Assembly: GCF_900172295.1 (NCBI RefSeq)
Contig: NZ_FWFL01000006.1
Coordinates: forward strand, 186,001 to 250,000
Reading direction: 5' to 3'
DNA: 64,000 nt
Source of the DNA: Roseovarius litorisediminis
GTDB taxonomy: Bacteria; Pseudomonadota; Alphaproteobacteria; Rhodobacterales; Rhodobacteraceae
Part shown: positions 17,821-27,209 of the stretch, piece after piece
How positions within the stretch are numbered: the stretch's first letter is position 1
Layout: each line of letters opens with the position of its first letter
The notes under the pieces: generated by a model
Told to the model about the DNA's origin: nothing
Seen by the model: only the letters and a program-made list of their open reading frames with translations
The model's database searches: none
Made by a program: the position numbers and the translations under genes

Positions 17821-19419
17821 ATGACATTTGGACGGGTAAACCCGCAATTCCGGCTGGAAGATCAAGGCATCAAAGGTCTGGGAAATGTCTACTACAACCT
17901 GATTGAACCGGCCCTGATCGAAGCCGCAATCAAGAATGGCGAGGGCAAACTGGGCCGTGGCGGGACGTTCCTAGTCACCACCGGCAAATTCACCGGCCGC
18001 TCACCCAAAGACAAACACGTCGTGAAAACAGACAGTGTTGCCGATACCATCTGGTGGGAAAACAACGCAGCGATGTCTCCCGAAGGGTTCGATGCGCTTT
18101 ATACCGACATGATCGCCCATATGCAGGGCGGGGATTTCTACGTGGAAGACCTTGTAGGTGGCGCTGATCAGGCCCATGCGATCAATGTCCGCATGATCAC
18201 CGAACTGGCATGGCACGGTCTTTTCAACCGCACCATGCTGCGCCGTCCAGACCGCGAAGACCTGGATGATTTCGTCGCCGATTTCACCCTGATCAACTGC
18301 CCCAGCTTCAAGGCGGATCCAAAAAAGCACGATTGCCGGTCCGAAACCGTCATCGCAATGAACTTTGACCGTAAGATTATCCTGGTCGGCGGCACTGAAT
18401 ATGCCGGTGAAAACAAGAAATCGATCTTCTCGCTGCTCAACTACCTGCTGCCCGAAAAAGGCATCATGCCGATGCACTGCTCGGCCAACCATGCCCATGG
18501 CAACCCGGTTGACACCGCCATCTTCTTTGGTCTTTCGGGCACTGGCAAAACTACCTTGTCGGCTGACCCGTCACGCACGCTGATCGGCGATGACGAGCAC
18601 GGGTGGTCTGAACGTGGCACCTTCAATTTTGAGGGTGGCTGTTATGCCAAGACGATCAACCTTAACCCCGAGGCCGAACCCGAGATTTACGCCACCACTA
18701 CAAAATTCGGCACCGTCATTGAAAACATGGTCTATGACGAAGAAACTCTGGAACTGGATTTCGAAGATGACAGCCTGACGGCCAACATGCGTTGCGCCTA
18801 TCCTCTGCACTATATCTCGAACGCATCCAAATCGGCGATTGGCGGCCATCCCAAAAACATCATCATGCTGACATGTGACGCCTTTGGCGTGCTGCCCCCC
18901 ATCGCCCGGCTGACCCCCGCGCAGGCAATGTATCACTTCCTCAGCGGCTTCACCTCCAAGGTCGCCGGAACCGAGCGCGGCGTGACCGAGCCCGAGCCAA
19001 CATTCTCAACCTGCTTCGGCGCTCCCTTCATGCCGCGCCGGCCAGAGGTGTATGGCAACCTTCTGCGCGACAAGATCGCCAAGCACGGTGCCACCTGCTG
19101 GCTTGTCAACACCGGTTGGACCGGTGGTGCTTACGGCACCGGCAGTCGGATGCCGATCAAGGCCACCCGCGCCCTTCTGACCGCCGCGCTTGACGGCTCG
19201 CTCAACAAAGTGGATTTCCGTGCGGACCCCAATTTCGGTTTTGACGTTCCCGTCAATGCTCCTGGCGTGCCCGAGGTTTTGCTGCACCCCCGCCGCACCT
19301 GGGACAAGCCCGACAGCTACGACCGTCAGGCCGCCAAACTGGTGCAGATGTTCTCTGACAACTTCGAACAGTACCTGCCCTACATCGACGACGACGTCAA
19401 AGCCGCCGCCATCGGCTGA
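17821..19419 (+). CDS. pckA: Phosphoenolpyruvate carboxykinase (ATP)
   Basis: The 532-residue enzyme converts oxaloacetate and ATP to phosphoenolpyruvate, the entry to gluconeogenesis. [14 protein letters not shown] (55-68) is the substrate loop, [13 protein letters not shown] (237-249) is the kinase-1a P-loop, and [24 protein letters not shown] contains the metal-binding kinase-2 region. The ATG at 17821 is chosen because AGGAG is 10 bases upstream; a TTG at 17812 would be too close to it. It is divergent from chvI, and the CDS is followed by a hairpin. Confidence 0.96.
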   Translation: MTFGRVNPQFRLEDQGIKGLGNVYYNLIEPALIEAAIKNGEGKLGRGGTFLVTTGKFTGRSPKDKHVVKTDSVADTIWWENNAAMSPEGFDALYTDMIAHMQGGDFYVEDLVGGADQAHAINVRMITELAWHGLFNRTMLRRPDREDLDDFVADFTLINCPSFKADPKKHDCRSETVIAMNFDRKIILVGGTEYAGENKKSIFSLLNYLLPEKGIMPMHCSANHAHGNPVDTAIFFGLSGTGKTTLSADPSRTLIGDDEHGWSERGTFNFEGGCYAKTINLNPEAEPEIYATTTKFGTVIENMVYDEETLELDFEDDSLTANMRCAYPLHYISNASKSAIGGHPKNIIMLTCDAFGVLPPIARLTPAQAMYHFLSGFTSKVAGTERGVTEPEPTFSTCFGAPFMPRRPEVYGNLLRDKIAKHGATCWLVNTGWTGGAYGTGSRMPIKATRALLTAALDGSLNKVDFRADPNFGFDVPVNAPGVPEVLLHPRRTWDKPDSYDRQAAKLVQMFSDNFEQYLPYIDDDVKAAAIG

Positions 19420-19448
19420 CGTACGGTTCGATCCTGCACAACTTCACA

Positions 19449-19470
19449 GGGTGCGCAGACATGCGCACCC
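19449..19470 (+). terminator. Hairpin after pckA (probable terminator)
   Basis: GGGTGCGCA and TGCGCACCC form a perfect 9-bp stem around GACA, with outer CACAG/CTGTG able to extend it. It lies 29 bases after pckA. There is no clear T-run, so termination may be weak or bidirectional with the gene ending at 19542. Confidence 0.6.
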
Positions 19471-19541
19471 AATCTGTGAGAACCTGTCGAAATCTCCTGA
19501 ACGGCCGCCAAGCAAATTTCGCTGGCAGAAAACGGGTGCCG

Positions 19542-20315
19542 CTATCGGCCTGGCACCTGCTTTTCAATACGCCGGAACATCAGGGTGATTATCCCGGCGA
19601 TGATCATGTAGAACACGGCAAGCAACAGCAGCGGTTCGTAAACAATAAACGTATCCGAACGCACACGCGACGACACCGAATAAATCTCGACCACCGTGAT
19701 CGTTGCCACCAGCGGCGTCGCCTTGAGCTGAAGGATGGTTTCGCCACCCAGGGTGGGCAATACATTGCGGATGGCCTGCGGCAGCCAGATACGGCGGAAC
19801 ATGGTGAAACGTGGCATGCCAAAGGCGTTTGCCGCTTCAAGCTGGCCTTTGTTCACGCCAGAAAACGCGCCGCGCATGACCTCGCCTTCGTACCCCGCAT
19901 AAGACAGCGTCAGGGCCAGCACCGCATAGGGCCAGGCTTGTCGCAGGTAGGGCCACAGTTCGCTTCCGCGTATCCACGGGATTTGCGGAAAGAGCGAGCC
20001 CAGCCCGTAATAGAGAAGCCAGATTTGCAAAAGCAGCGGCGTGCCACGAATGACGGTACAAAAAATGCGTGCGGGCGCCGACAGGTACCACGGCCCCACC
20101 GCCTGGGCGAGGCCCAGCGGGATGGCCAGCAGAAAGCCCAGAACCGTGGTGACAACAAGAATCCAGATTGTCCGCCACAGCCCCTGTATCGCCAGCGGTG
20201 CATATTGCGGAATCCAATCCCACCTGAGTGCGACGGCACACCAGATGATCATCCCGATGAAAAGCGCCATCAGGACAATCCGGTGGGGCTGCATAAGGGC
20301 GCGCCAGGTGATCAT
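19542..20315 (-). CDS. Polar amino acid ABC permease (HisM/ArtM-like)
   Basis: This 257-residue inner-membrane permease of the His/Glu/Gln/Arg/opine family has about five to six helices. The HisM-type EAA region is AYAGYEGEVMRGAFSGVNKGQLEAANAFGMP-like, with RIWLPQAIRNVLPTLGGE after it. The ATG at 20315 overlaps the stop of the upstream permease by 4 bases; an upstream in-frame start would add 25 unrelated residues. It pairs with the permease at 20312-21064. Basic amino acids or opines are the likely cargo, judging from the catabolic genes across the divergent promoter. Confidence 0.88.
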   Translation of the reverse strand: MITWRALMQPHRIVLMALFIGMIIWCAVALRWDWIPQYAPLAIQGLWRTIWILVVTTVLGFLLAIPLGLAQAVGPWYLSAPARIFCTVIRGTPLLLQIWLLYYGLGSLFPQIPWIRGSELWPYLRQAWPYAVLALTLSYAGYEGEVMRGAFSGVNKGQLEAANAFGMPRFTMFRRIWLPQAIRNVLPTLGGETILQLKATPLVATITVVEIYSVSSRVRSDTFIVYEPLLLLAVFYMIIAGIITLMFRRIEKQVPGR

Positions 20316-21064
20316 CGCTCGCCGCTCCTTAAAGAGCGTTGCCCCCGCCGCGCCCATTTCTCGATCCGGGCAAAGACCGCGCCCGAACATAGCGTGACAA
20401 TCAGATAAAGCGCGCCTGCGGCTAAGAAAAAGGTGAAATAGGCCCGGGTACTGGCCGCAGCCTGACGGGTTTCCAACGTCAGTTCACTAAACCCCACGAT
20501 GGCAAGAAGGGCGGTGTCCTTGGTAGCAATCAGCCACAGGTTGGCCAGCCCCGGCGTGGCAAAAGACATCATTGCAGGGATTGTAACCCGGCGCATCAGC
20601 ATCAGGGGCGGCATGCCAAAGGCACGCGCCGCTTCGATCTGGCCCGGCGGCACGGCCTGAATAGCGCCGCGCAGAACCTCGGTTGAATACGCACCCTGAA
20701 CGATGCCCAGCACCCAGATACCCGCGACAACACCGCTGATTTCAACCCGGCCATATCCCATCGCCTGCGACGCCTGATTGATCAGATCGGTGCCGACGTA
20801 ATACAGGATCAGGATCAGCACCAGTTCAGGCACCGCCCGGATCACGGTTGTGTAAATGGCAAGGAGGTCACGCATGACCACCCCGCCATAAAGCTTGCCA
20901 TACGCCCCGAACAACCCGATCACCAAACCAAAGCCAAACGCCCCAAAGGCGATCTGCAATGAATTAGCCAGACCGCGCAGAAGGTTGCTACCCCACCCCG
21001 GAGGGCTGAGCGACAACAGTTCCGCGCTTTTGGCCAGACCAAGCGTTTCGAGGATAAGGTCCAA
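20312..21064 (-). CDS. Polar amino acid ABC permease (HisQ/ArtQ-like)
   Basis: The 250-residue permease has the HisQ-type N-terminal segment GWGSNLLRGLANSLQIAFGA (about 23-42) and the EAA loop GAYSTEVLRGAIQAVPPGQI with EAARAFGMPPLMLMRRV just after (about 150-180). It should heterodimerise with the next permease. It begins 9 bases after the binding-protein gene and couples to the downstream permease gene through ATGA. Confidence 0.88.
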   Translation of the reverse strand: MDLILETLGLAKSAELLSLSPPGWGSNLLRGLANSLQIAFGAFGFGLVIGLFGAYGKLYGGVVMRDLLAIYTTVIRAVPELVLILILYYVGTDLINQASQAMGYGRVEISGVVAGIWVLGIVQGAYSTEVLRGAIQAVPPGQIEAARAFGMPPLMLMRRVTIPAMMSFATPGLANLWLIATKDTALLAIVGFSELTLETRQAAASTRAYFTFFLAAGALYLIVTLCSGAVFARIEKWARRGQRSLRSGER

Positions 21065-21073
21065 GTCCTGACC

Positions 21074-21847
21074 TTATTCGCTGTAGATGCTGGTGGTAAA
21101 ATACCGCGAGGTGATCTCGGCATGGGTGCCATCAGCCAGAATGGCGGCAATGCCCGCATTCAGTTTTTCGCGCAACCCATCGTCGCCCTTGCGGACACCG
21201 GCACCGACGCCGCGACCAAGGATGGATTCGTCATTGGTGACCGGGCCTTTGATCTCGCAGCAGGCGCCAGCGTCGGTTCCGACAAAATCTGCCATGGCAA
21301 TGCTGTCTGCCTGTGTGGCGTCGATCCGGCCGGAAACAAGGTCCTGATTGGCCTCGTCCTGGGTCTGATAAACGCGAATTTCGGCAGCGTCACCAAAATA
21401 GGCATTCGCATAGGCCTGATGGATCGTCGAGGCCTGAATGCCAATGATCTTACCCGCCAGCGATTCTGGAGTTGCCGAGATATCCATGGATTTGTCAGCC
21501 ACGATCACGGCAGGCGTGTTGTAATAGGGATCGCTGAAGTCGATGGTTTTCTGACGCTCTTCGGTGATCGACATTGATGCCATAAGCGCATCAATTTGCT
21601 GTCCGGTCAGCGACGGGATAATCCCATCCCAGGCCACCGGCGTGATCACACAATCAAGTTTGGCGGCGGTACAGACCGCATCAATCACCTCGATCTCCCA
21701 GCCGACCCATTTGCCCGATGAATCCAACGAGGCGAACGGCGGGTAAGGTTCAGCGGCTATACCAATCTTGACTTCTTCGGCGGTGGCGGCATTTGTGCCC
21801 AGCACCGCGGTTGCCAGACTGGCAATCAGTAGTTTCTTGAGTTTCAT
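21074..21847 (-). CDS. Periplasmic basic-amino-acid-binding protein
   Basis: The 257-residue family 3 solute-binding protein has a Sec signal peptide (MKLKKLLIASLATAVLGTNAATA, cleavage about 22-23). The mature start EEVKIGIAAEPYPPFASLD matches HisJ/ArgT/OccT-type proteins, and the WVGWEIEVIDAVCTAAKLDC and MASMSITEERQKTIDFSDPY stretches follow. The ATG at 21847 is preceded by GGGAGAAG. Lys/Arg/ornithine or opine-type ligands are usual in this clade; the DDAH gene nearby makes arginine or methylarginines attractive candidates, by inference. Confidence 0.87.
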   Translation of the reverse strand: MKLKKLLIASLATAVLGTNAATAEEVKIGIAAEPYPPFASLDSSGKWVGWEIEVIDAVCTAAKLDCVITPVAWDGIIPSLTGQQIDALMASMSITEERQKTIDFSDPYYNTPAVIVADKSMDISATPESLAGKIIGIQASTIHQAYANAYFGDAAEIRVYQTQDEANQDLVSGRIDATQADSIAMADFVGTDAGACCEIKGPVTNDESILGRGVGAGVRKGDDGLREKLNAGIAAILADGTHAEITSRYFTTSIYSE

Positions 21848-21883
21848 TGGTCTTCTCCCGTTTTTTGGTTTGGTTGATTTCAT

Positions 21884-22684
21884 TTAGCCGACTGTTTTCA
21901 GAAATTGTTTCAGTCGTGCTGATTTCGGATTGCCGAACAATTCGGCTGGGGGGCCTTGTTCTTCGATCCTGCCCTCGAACAGGTAAACAACATGAGTTGC
22001 CACCTCGCGGGCGAATTTCATCTCATGGGTGACCAGCAGCATGGTGCGCCCTTCGGCGGCCAGATCACGGATCACGTTTAACACTTCGCCGACCAGTTCA
22101 GGGTCAAGTGCGCTGGTGGGTTCGTCAAACAGCATCACACTGGGATCAACCGCCAGTGCACGGGCAATGGCGGCGCGCTGTTGCTGGCCTCCGGACAGGA
22201 AAGCCGGGAAAGTATCGGCCTTTTCACCCAGCCCAACCCGATCCAAAAGGACCTTGGCGTTTTCAATTGCCTCTGCTCGGGGAACCTTCAGCACATAAAC
22301 CGGTACCTCGATCACGTTTTCCAGCAGGGTACGGTGTGTCCACAGGTTGAAGGCCTGAAACACCATGCCAAGGCGGGTGCGGACACGTTCGATCTGGCGT
22401 CGGTTCGCTGGCGAACCGTCGGGGCGCATCTGAATCTCTTCGCCACTGACGACGATCTGCCCGGACGTGGGTGTTTCCAGAAAGTTTATACAACGCAGGA
22501 AGGTGGACTTGCCCGAACCACTGCCGCCAATGATGGCCACGACGTCGCCCTTATGGGCGGTCAGCGAAAGCCCTTTAAGCACCTCAAGCGCACCAAAGGA
22601 TTTATGCAGATCAGTGACGCAGATGGCTTCGTCCTGTGTATCGGGCGACTGCATTGTTGCGGCTATCGAATCTGCTGTTGCCAT
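21884..22684 (-). CDS. Polar amino acid ABC ATPase (HisP-like)
   Basis: The 266-residue ATPase has Walker [10 protein letters not shown] (about 54-62), the Q-loop [11 protein letters not shown], signature [15 protein letters not shown] and Walker [15 protein letters not shown]. The [20 protein letters not shown] stretch is typical of HisP/OccP transporters for histidine, lysine/arginine/ornithine or opines. It is the first gene of the leftward transport operon, 36 bases before the binding-protein gene, and starts 83 bases from the divergent regulator gene. Confidence 0.9.
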   Translation of the reverse strand: MATADSIAATMQSPDTQDEAICVTDLHKSFGALEVLKGLSLTAHKGDVVAIIGGSGSGKSTFLRCINFLETPTSGQIVVSGEEIQMRPDGSPANRRQIERVRTRLGMVFQAFNLWTHRTLLENVIEVPVYVLKVPRAEAIENAKVLLDRVGLGEKADTFPAFLSGGQQQRAAIARALAVDPSVMLFDEPTSALDPELVGEVLNVIRDLAAEGRTMLLVTHEMKFAREVATHVVYLFEGRIEEQGPPAELFGNPKSARLKQFLKTVG

Positions 22685-22729
22685 CGGATTTCCCTGCTTT
22701 CCGGGTTGTAGTTATGCGTGCATTCAGTA

Positions 22730-22747
22730 ATTATGCAAGTGTATAAT
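22730..22747. promoter_or_regulatory. Palindrome between the ABC importer and its TetR-type regulator (candidate operator)
   Basis: ATTATGCAAGTGTATAAT fits the symmetric pattern ATTATnCA-nn-TGnATAAT in the 83-base divergent gap. A related half, TTATGCGTGCATT, begins at 22712. TetR-family proteins usually bind such palindromes between divergent genes, so it likely controls both the transport and the catabolic operons. Confidence 0.55.
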
Positions 22748-22767
22748 TAAACGAAACGAGACGCCCG

Positions 22768-23415
22768 GTGACTGAAAACGCTCCAAAATTCAGGCGCGAG
22801 CCCGCTGAACAGCGCAAAGAGGCGCTGATTCTGGCGACGCTGTCCCTCATTGCCGAAAAGGGCGTGCGGGGGGCGACCGTGCGCGAGATCGCCAAACGCG
22901 CCGAGGTTACCCAGGGCCTGATCCGTCATCATTTTTCGTCAAAAGAAGACCTGATCACAGCGGCTTATGAGCACCACATGAGACATATGACCAATCTGAC
23001 CGCAGCCCGCAGTGCCACGGCTCATGCCTCGTGCAGGCTGCGATTGGCGGCCTTTGTCGAAGCGGGATTAAAACCGCCTGTACTTGATTCCAGGTCGGTC
23101 TCTTTGTGGGCCAGCTTTCTGAACAAGGTTCGCGAAGATGCACGGATGCAGGCCATTCACGAGCAAACCTATCATGACTTCCGCGACCGGCTTGAGGTTT
23201 TGATCGCGGACGCCCTGAAAGAGGCAAAGATCACCACCACAGCGCAGCACCTGCGGGAACTGGCGATCGCCTGCAATGCCGTCATCGACGGGCTGTGGAT
23301 GGAAGGCGGTGCTTTGCCCGGTGCATTTGAACCAGGCGAGTTGCCCCGGATCGGGCTCAGATCGGTTGGTGCGATTATCGGCGTGGAATTGGAAGCGGCA
23401 GAGGGCCAGACATGA
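22768..23415 (+). CDS. TetR-family regulator with BetI-like C-terminal domain
   Basis: The 215-residue regulator has a TetR HTH (about 20-65: LSLIAEKGVRGATVREIAKR, VTQGLIRHHFSSKEDLI) and a C-terminal domain like that of BetI (SLWASFLNKVREDARMQAIHEQTY, ACNAVIDGLWMEGGAL). It starts with GTG. Its stop overlaps the aminotransferase start by 4 bases, so it is the first gene of the rightward operon. BetI itself senses choline, but the neighbours are arginine-related, so the effector is probably a nitrogenous compound such as arginine or a methylarginine (inference). Confidence 0.85.
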   Translation: MTENAPKFRREPAEQRKEALILATLSLIAEKGVRGATVREIAKRAEVTQGLIRHHFSSKEDLITAAYEHHMRHMTNLTAARSATAHASCRLRLAAFVEAGLKPPVLDSRSVSLWASFLNKVREDARMQAIHEQTYHDFRDRLEVLIADALKEAKITTTAQHLRELAIACNAVIDGLWMEGGALPGAFEPGELPRIGLRSVGAIIGVELEAAEGQT

Positions 23416-24599
23416 AACACACAGCAATCACAAAACGTCTGGCAGGCCTGGGTGGCGCCAAATGGGAGGTTTACCTGAAAGCCAAAGATCTGGTGGCACA
23501 GGGCCGGGACATCATCGAAATGACCATTGGTGAACCGGATGTGCCTACACCCGATACGCTGATAGATGCGGCAACCGACGCGATGCATCGGGGCCGGACC
23601 ACCTATTCCAGCGGGCGGGGTGAGGCCGGGTTAAGGGCCGCTCTGGCCGAACAATATACCCGTAGCGCGGGACGCGATATCACCGCCGATCAGGTCTTGT
23701 GTTTCCCGGGCACGCAGACCGCGCTTTTTGCCGTTCTGATGGGCGTGGCCGAAGAGGGTTGCGAGGTGCTGGTTGGTGATCCGATGTATGCCACCTACGA
23801 GGGCGTGATCCGCGCCAGCGGTGCCGATATGATCCCTGTGCCGCTGCGCCCGGAAAACGGGTTTCGCATCCACGCCAAGGATATTGCCGCACGGATCACA
23901 CCAAGGACAACCGCCATTCTTCTGACAACACCGCATAATCCCACCGGCTCGGTTCTGACGGCGGCTGATATTGACGCGGTTGGCGCTCTGGCGGTTGAAC
24001 ATGACCTGTGGATCATTTCAGACGAAGTGTACCAAGAGCTGATTTTCGACAGCTCTGTTTTTACTTCTCCGCTGTCGCGGCCCGAACTGGCCGACCGGGT
24101 GATTGTGGTGTCTTCGATCTCGAAATCCCACGCCGCCCCCGGGTTTCGCAGTGGCTGGTGCGTGGGGCCCGAAGCTTTTACCCAAGCGCTGCTGCCCTTG
24201 TCGGAAACCATGCTTTTTGGCAATCAGCCCTTTATTGCCGACATGACCGAAAAGGCGATACGCGACGGTTCAACCGTGGCACCGGGCATGCGCGCACGAT
24301 ATGCCGCGCGTGCCGATTTGCTGGAACGGCGCTTGTCGCAGGAAAGCGCCTTGAAAGTACACCAGCCACAGGCCGGGATGTTTGCCATGATCGACGTCAG
24401 CGCCACGGGACTGAACGGCAACGACTATGCCCTGCACCTGTTGGAACATGGCGGTGTGGCCGTTATGCCCGGTGCTTCTTTTGGTGAGACGCTGGACAGC
24501 TGGGTGCGCATCGCGCTGACGGTCGATGACGCCGATTTTGACGCTGCCTGCGACCGGATCATTAAACACGCCAGCCTGTTAGAAAAGGAAATCGCATGA
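23412..24599 (+). CDS. PLP aminotransferase, probable arginine:pyruvate transaminase (AruH-like)
   Basis: The 395-residue fold-type I aminotransferase has IGEPDVPTPDTL (39-50), TYSSGRGEAGLRAALAE, the Asn of HNPTGS (175-180), SDEVYQELIF (203-212), PLP-binding Lys238 in SSISKSHAAPG and Arg246 in GFRSGW. AruH of Pseudomonas converts arginine and pyruvate to 2-ketoarginine and alanine and is encoded next to the decarboxylase AruI. The same adjacency is seen here, with an ATGA overlap into the next gene, which is the main reason for the call. Other 2-oxo acid aminotransferases of this subgroup look alike. Confidence 0.8.
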   Translation: MKHTAITKRLAGLGGAKWEVYLKAKDLVAQGRDIIEMTIGEPDVPTPDTLIDAATDAMHRGRTTYSSGRGEAGLRAALAEQYTRSAGRDITADQVLCFPGTQTALFAVLMGVAEEGCEVLVGDPMYATYEGVIRASGADMIPVPLRPENGFRIHAKDIAARITPRTTAILLTTPHNPTGSVLTAADIDAVGALAVEHDLWIISDEVYQELIFDSSVFTSPLSRPELADRVIVVSSISKSHAAPGFRSGWCVGPEAFTQALLPLSETMLFGNQPFIADMTEKAIRDGSTVAPGMRARYAARADLLERRLSQESALKVHQPQAGMFAMIDVSATGLNGNDYALHLLEHGGVAVMPGASFGETLDSWVRIALTVDDADFDAACDRIIKHASLLEKEIA

Positions 24600-26194
24600 C
24601 AAGCATCGGAGAAGCACTGGTGGCCCAGTTGGCCCAACGCGGCGTCGATACAGTTTTTGGTATTCCCGGCGTTCACACGGTCGAGCTTTACCGCGGATTG
24701 GCGGCCTCGGGTATTCGACATGTCACGCCCCGCCACGAACAGGGGGCGGGGTTTATGGCCGATGGCTATGCCCGGGTGTCGGGCAAGCCCGGCATAGCCT
24801 TTGTGATCACCGGGCCGGGGTTGGCTAATACGCTGACAGCGATGGGGCAGTCACGCGCCGATAGTATTCCGATGCTGGTGGTGTCAGGGGTGAATAAGTT
24901 GGCCAGTCTGGGCAAAGGTCTGGGTCATTTACACGAACTGCCGGATCAACAGGCGATGGCGCGGACCGTGGCGCTGGTGTCTGAAAGGATCGAAGGCGCG
25001 GATGATCTGGCCCCGGCGCTCAGCCGCGCCTTTGCGCCATTTCAATCCGGCCGTCCCGGCCCGACCCATATCGAGATACCGCTGGATGTGGCGGGCGCAG
25101 ACATGGCCACCCGGACAATCACTGCAAGCGTTCCTGCGATTGCCGCCCCTGATGACGATCTGATCATTCGGGCCGCCGCTTTGCTGAACAACGCAAAAGC
25201 GCCGGTTGTTCTGGCCGGTGGCGGCACACGCCACGCGGCACAGAAGGTCCGTGAACTGGCGGAAAAACTGGATGCCCCGGTGGTGCAGACAGTGAATGCC
25301 CGCGGTATCCTGTATGACCACCCACTTGGCGTACCCGCCAGCCCAAGCCTGAATGCTGTTCGGGATCTGATCAAAGCCTCGGATGTGGTTCTGGCCGTCG
25401 GCACCGAGCTGGGCCCGACCGATTACGATATGTACGCCACCGGCACGATGCCTGTGATGCAAACACTGATCCGGGTCGATCTGTGCCCGGATCAGCTGGC
25501 GCGCCATCCGGCTGAAGTTGCAATTGTTGGCGAAGCCTCGGCGGCGCTGACAGCCCTGAACAAACGCCTTGAACCCCGCACCAATGACACAGGTGGCGCC
25601 ACCCGGGCGGCCGAAACGCGCAGCGGTGCCTTTGAGGAAATCGGGACGGAAATGCGGGCCCTCAACGAAATGCTGAACACCCTGCGCGATACAGTTCCAG
25701 AGGCAGTAATCGTGGGCGATTCCACTTATCCGGTCTATGCGGGCAACCTTTATTATGACCATGACCGCCCCGGCGGGTGGTTCAACGCGGCCACCGGATT
25801 TGGCGCGCTCGGCTATAGCATCCCGGCTTCCATAGGTGCGGCACTGGCCGCCCCCGATACCCCGGTGATCTGCATCGCAGGGGATGGCGGTGCACAGTTC
25901 AGCCTGCCCGAGATGATGTGCGCCGTGGACGAGAAGCTGCCGATCATTTTCGTGATCTGGAACAATCACGGCTATCAGGAAATTGCCACCTCGATGCAGG
26001 CCGTGGGCGTAACAGTTGTGGGCTGTGATCCAACCCCGCCGGATTTCGCAGGTGTGGCCCAATCCTGTGGCATGCCGTTCTGGCGTTGCGGGCCTGACAC
26101 AGATGGATTTGCCAGCGCGCTAAAGGCCGCATCGCGCGAAGCAGGGCCAACCCTGATCGAAATCCGGGCGCCCAACCTGTCCCACGGCAACTGA
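24596..26194 (+). CDS. ThDP-dependent 2-oxo acid decarboxylase (AruI / acetolactate-synthase-like)
   Basis: The 532-residue enzyme has the catalytic Glu48 in RHEQGAGFMADGYARVSGKPG, split by a central domain (about 190-320), and the C-terminal ThDP-binding motif from AGDGGAQFSLPEMM to the Asn-Asn of FVIWNN near 420-450. The family includes acetolactate synthase and AruI, which decarboxylates 5-guanidino-2-oxopentanoate (2-ketoarginine) to 4-guanidinobutanal. There is no small regulatory subunit gene as expected for a biosynthetic acetolactate synthase. Coupling to an AruH-like gene (ATGA) and to DDAH (15-base gap) favours the AruI role. Confidence 0.78.
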   Translation: MTSIGEALVAQLAQRGVDTVFGIPGVHTVELYRGLAASGIRHVTPRHEQGAGFMADGYARVSGKPGIAFVITGPGLANTLTAMGQSRADSIPMLVVSGVNKLASLGKGLGHLHELPDQQAMARTVALVSERIEGADDLAPALSRAFAPFQSGRPGPTHIEIPLDVAGADMATRTITASVPAIAAPDDDLIIRAAALLNNAKAPVVLAGGGTRHAAQKVRELAEKLDAPVVQTVNARGILYDHPLGVPASPSLNAVRDLIKASDVVLAVGTELGPTDYDMYATGTMPVMQTLIRVDLCPDQLARHPAEVAIVGEASAALTALNKRLEPRTNDTGGATRAAETRSGAFEEIGTEMRALNEMLNTLRDTVPEAVIVGDSTYPVYAGNLYYDHDRPGGWFNAATGFGALGYSIPASIGAALAAPDTPVICIAGDGGAQFSLPEMMCAVDEKLPIIFVIWNNHGYQEIATSMQAVGVTVVGCDPTPPDFAGVAQSCGMPFWRCGPDTDGFASALKAASREAGPTLIEIRAPNLSHGN

Positions 26195-26209
26195 TCCAAC
26201 GAGGAATTG

Positions 26210-26992
26210 ATGACCAACCCAAGTTTTGAATTTTCCCGCGCAGTCACCCGCCGCCCCTCGGCAAGCATCATCAATGGGCTGCGCGCCGAAGATATCGGCA
26301 CGCCCGATCTGGATCAGATGCTGGCCGATCACGCGCATTACGTGGCAACGCTGAAAGAAACCGGGGCCGAGGTGATCGAATTGCCGCCGCTCGAGGCTTA
26401 TCCCGACGCGGTCTTTGTCGAAGATACGGCCCTGTGCCTGCCGCAGGGGGCGGTGATGATGCGCCCCGGCGCCCCCAGCCGAATGGGCGAAGTGGCCGAA
26501 ATGGAACCGGCGCTTCGGGCGGTCTATGAGGATATCCGCCAGATCAGCGGCCCCGGGCATATTGAAGGGGGCGATATTCTGGTGACAGGGCGCGAGGTTC
26601 TGGTAGGCCGCTCTGACCGCACCGATGCCGCCGGGGTGGCCGAACTGGCCGGAATCCTTGCCGATTGGGGCCATAGCCTGCGCGAGGTGTTCACCCCGCC
26701 GGGTGTGCTGCATTTCAAGACCGATTGTTCGCTGCTGGATGCAGACACTATCCTGTCGACCAAACGGCTGGAGGCGTCAGGCTGTTTTGAAGGCTACAAC
26801 GTTCTGCACGTCGCCGACGGCGAAGAGGCAGCAGCCAACAGCATCCGGTTCAACCAATACGTGATCTGTCCTGCAGGATTTCCGCGCACCGCAGAAATGC
26901 TGAGCAATGCCGGATATGATGTGGTTCAGATCAACAATTCAGAATGCAGCAAGCTTGACGGCGGCATGTCGTGTTTATCGCTGAGATTTTGA
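26210..26992 (+). CDS. Dimethylarginine dimethylaminohydrolase (DDAH)
   Basis: The 260-residue enzyme of the guanidino-modifying superfamily would hydrolyse N-omega-mono- or asymmetric dimethylarginine to citrulline and methyl- or dimethylamine. Key residues are visible: Asp66 in YPDAVFVEDTAL, Glu119 in GPGHIEGGDILV, His168 in GVLHFKTDCS and the nucleophile Cys255 in GGMSCLSLRF at the C-terminus. This is the DDAH pattern, not arginine deiminase, which is longer. The ATG at 26210 has GAGG five bases upstream; a TTG at 26207 is less likely. It is the last gene of the regulator-aminotransferase-decarboxylase operon. Confidence 0.88.
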   Translation: MTNPSFEFSRAVTRRPSASIINGLRAEDIGTPDLDQMLADHAHYVATLKETGAEVIELPPLEAYPDAVFVEDTALCLPQGAVMMRPGAPSRMGEVAEMEPALRAVYEDIRQISGPGHIEGGDILVTGREVLVGRSDRTDAAGVAELAGILADWGHSLREVFTPPGVLHFKTDCSLLDADTILSTKRLEASGCFEGYNVLHVADGEEAAANSIRFNQYVICPAGFPRTAEMLSNAGYDVVQINNSECSKLDGGMSCLSLRF

Positions 26993-27062
26993 AGGCCAAG
27001 AATAGGTGGTGTGGCGGGACTTGGTGGTAAGGATACTTTCAATCGGTCCAGGGCTAAAAAAT

Positions 27063-27209
27063 GCCGCCCACCTCAAACGCATCCTCGGCCTGGGACGGCT
27101 CCGATTGCGCGGCCCATGTGGCGTTCAAGACGAGTTTACCCTCGCAGCCACCGCCCAAAACCTCCGGAAACTGGCAAAGCTCAAGCCAATACTGCCCGCC
27201 GCAGGTTGA
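27063..27209 (+). pseudogene. C-terminal remnant of a DDE transposase (IS1182/IS5-like)
   Basis: About 48 codons encode AHLKRILGLGRLRLRGPCG then VQDEFTLAATAQNLRKLAKL, the characteristic C-terminal end of IS1182-type DDE transposases, and terminate at TGA. The upstream part of the frame does not look like transposase and no full gene is present, so the element has been deleted down to its tail. Confidence 0.75.

Noticed and set aside
24929..26062. 377-codon open frame on the minus strand opposite the ThDP decarboxylase
   Set aside because: Shadow frame with no recognisable motif and no operon logic; the ThDP enzyme on the plus strand carries all catalytic motifs.
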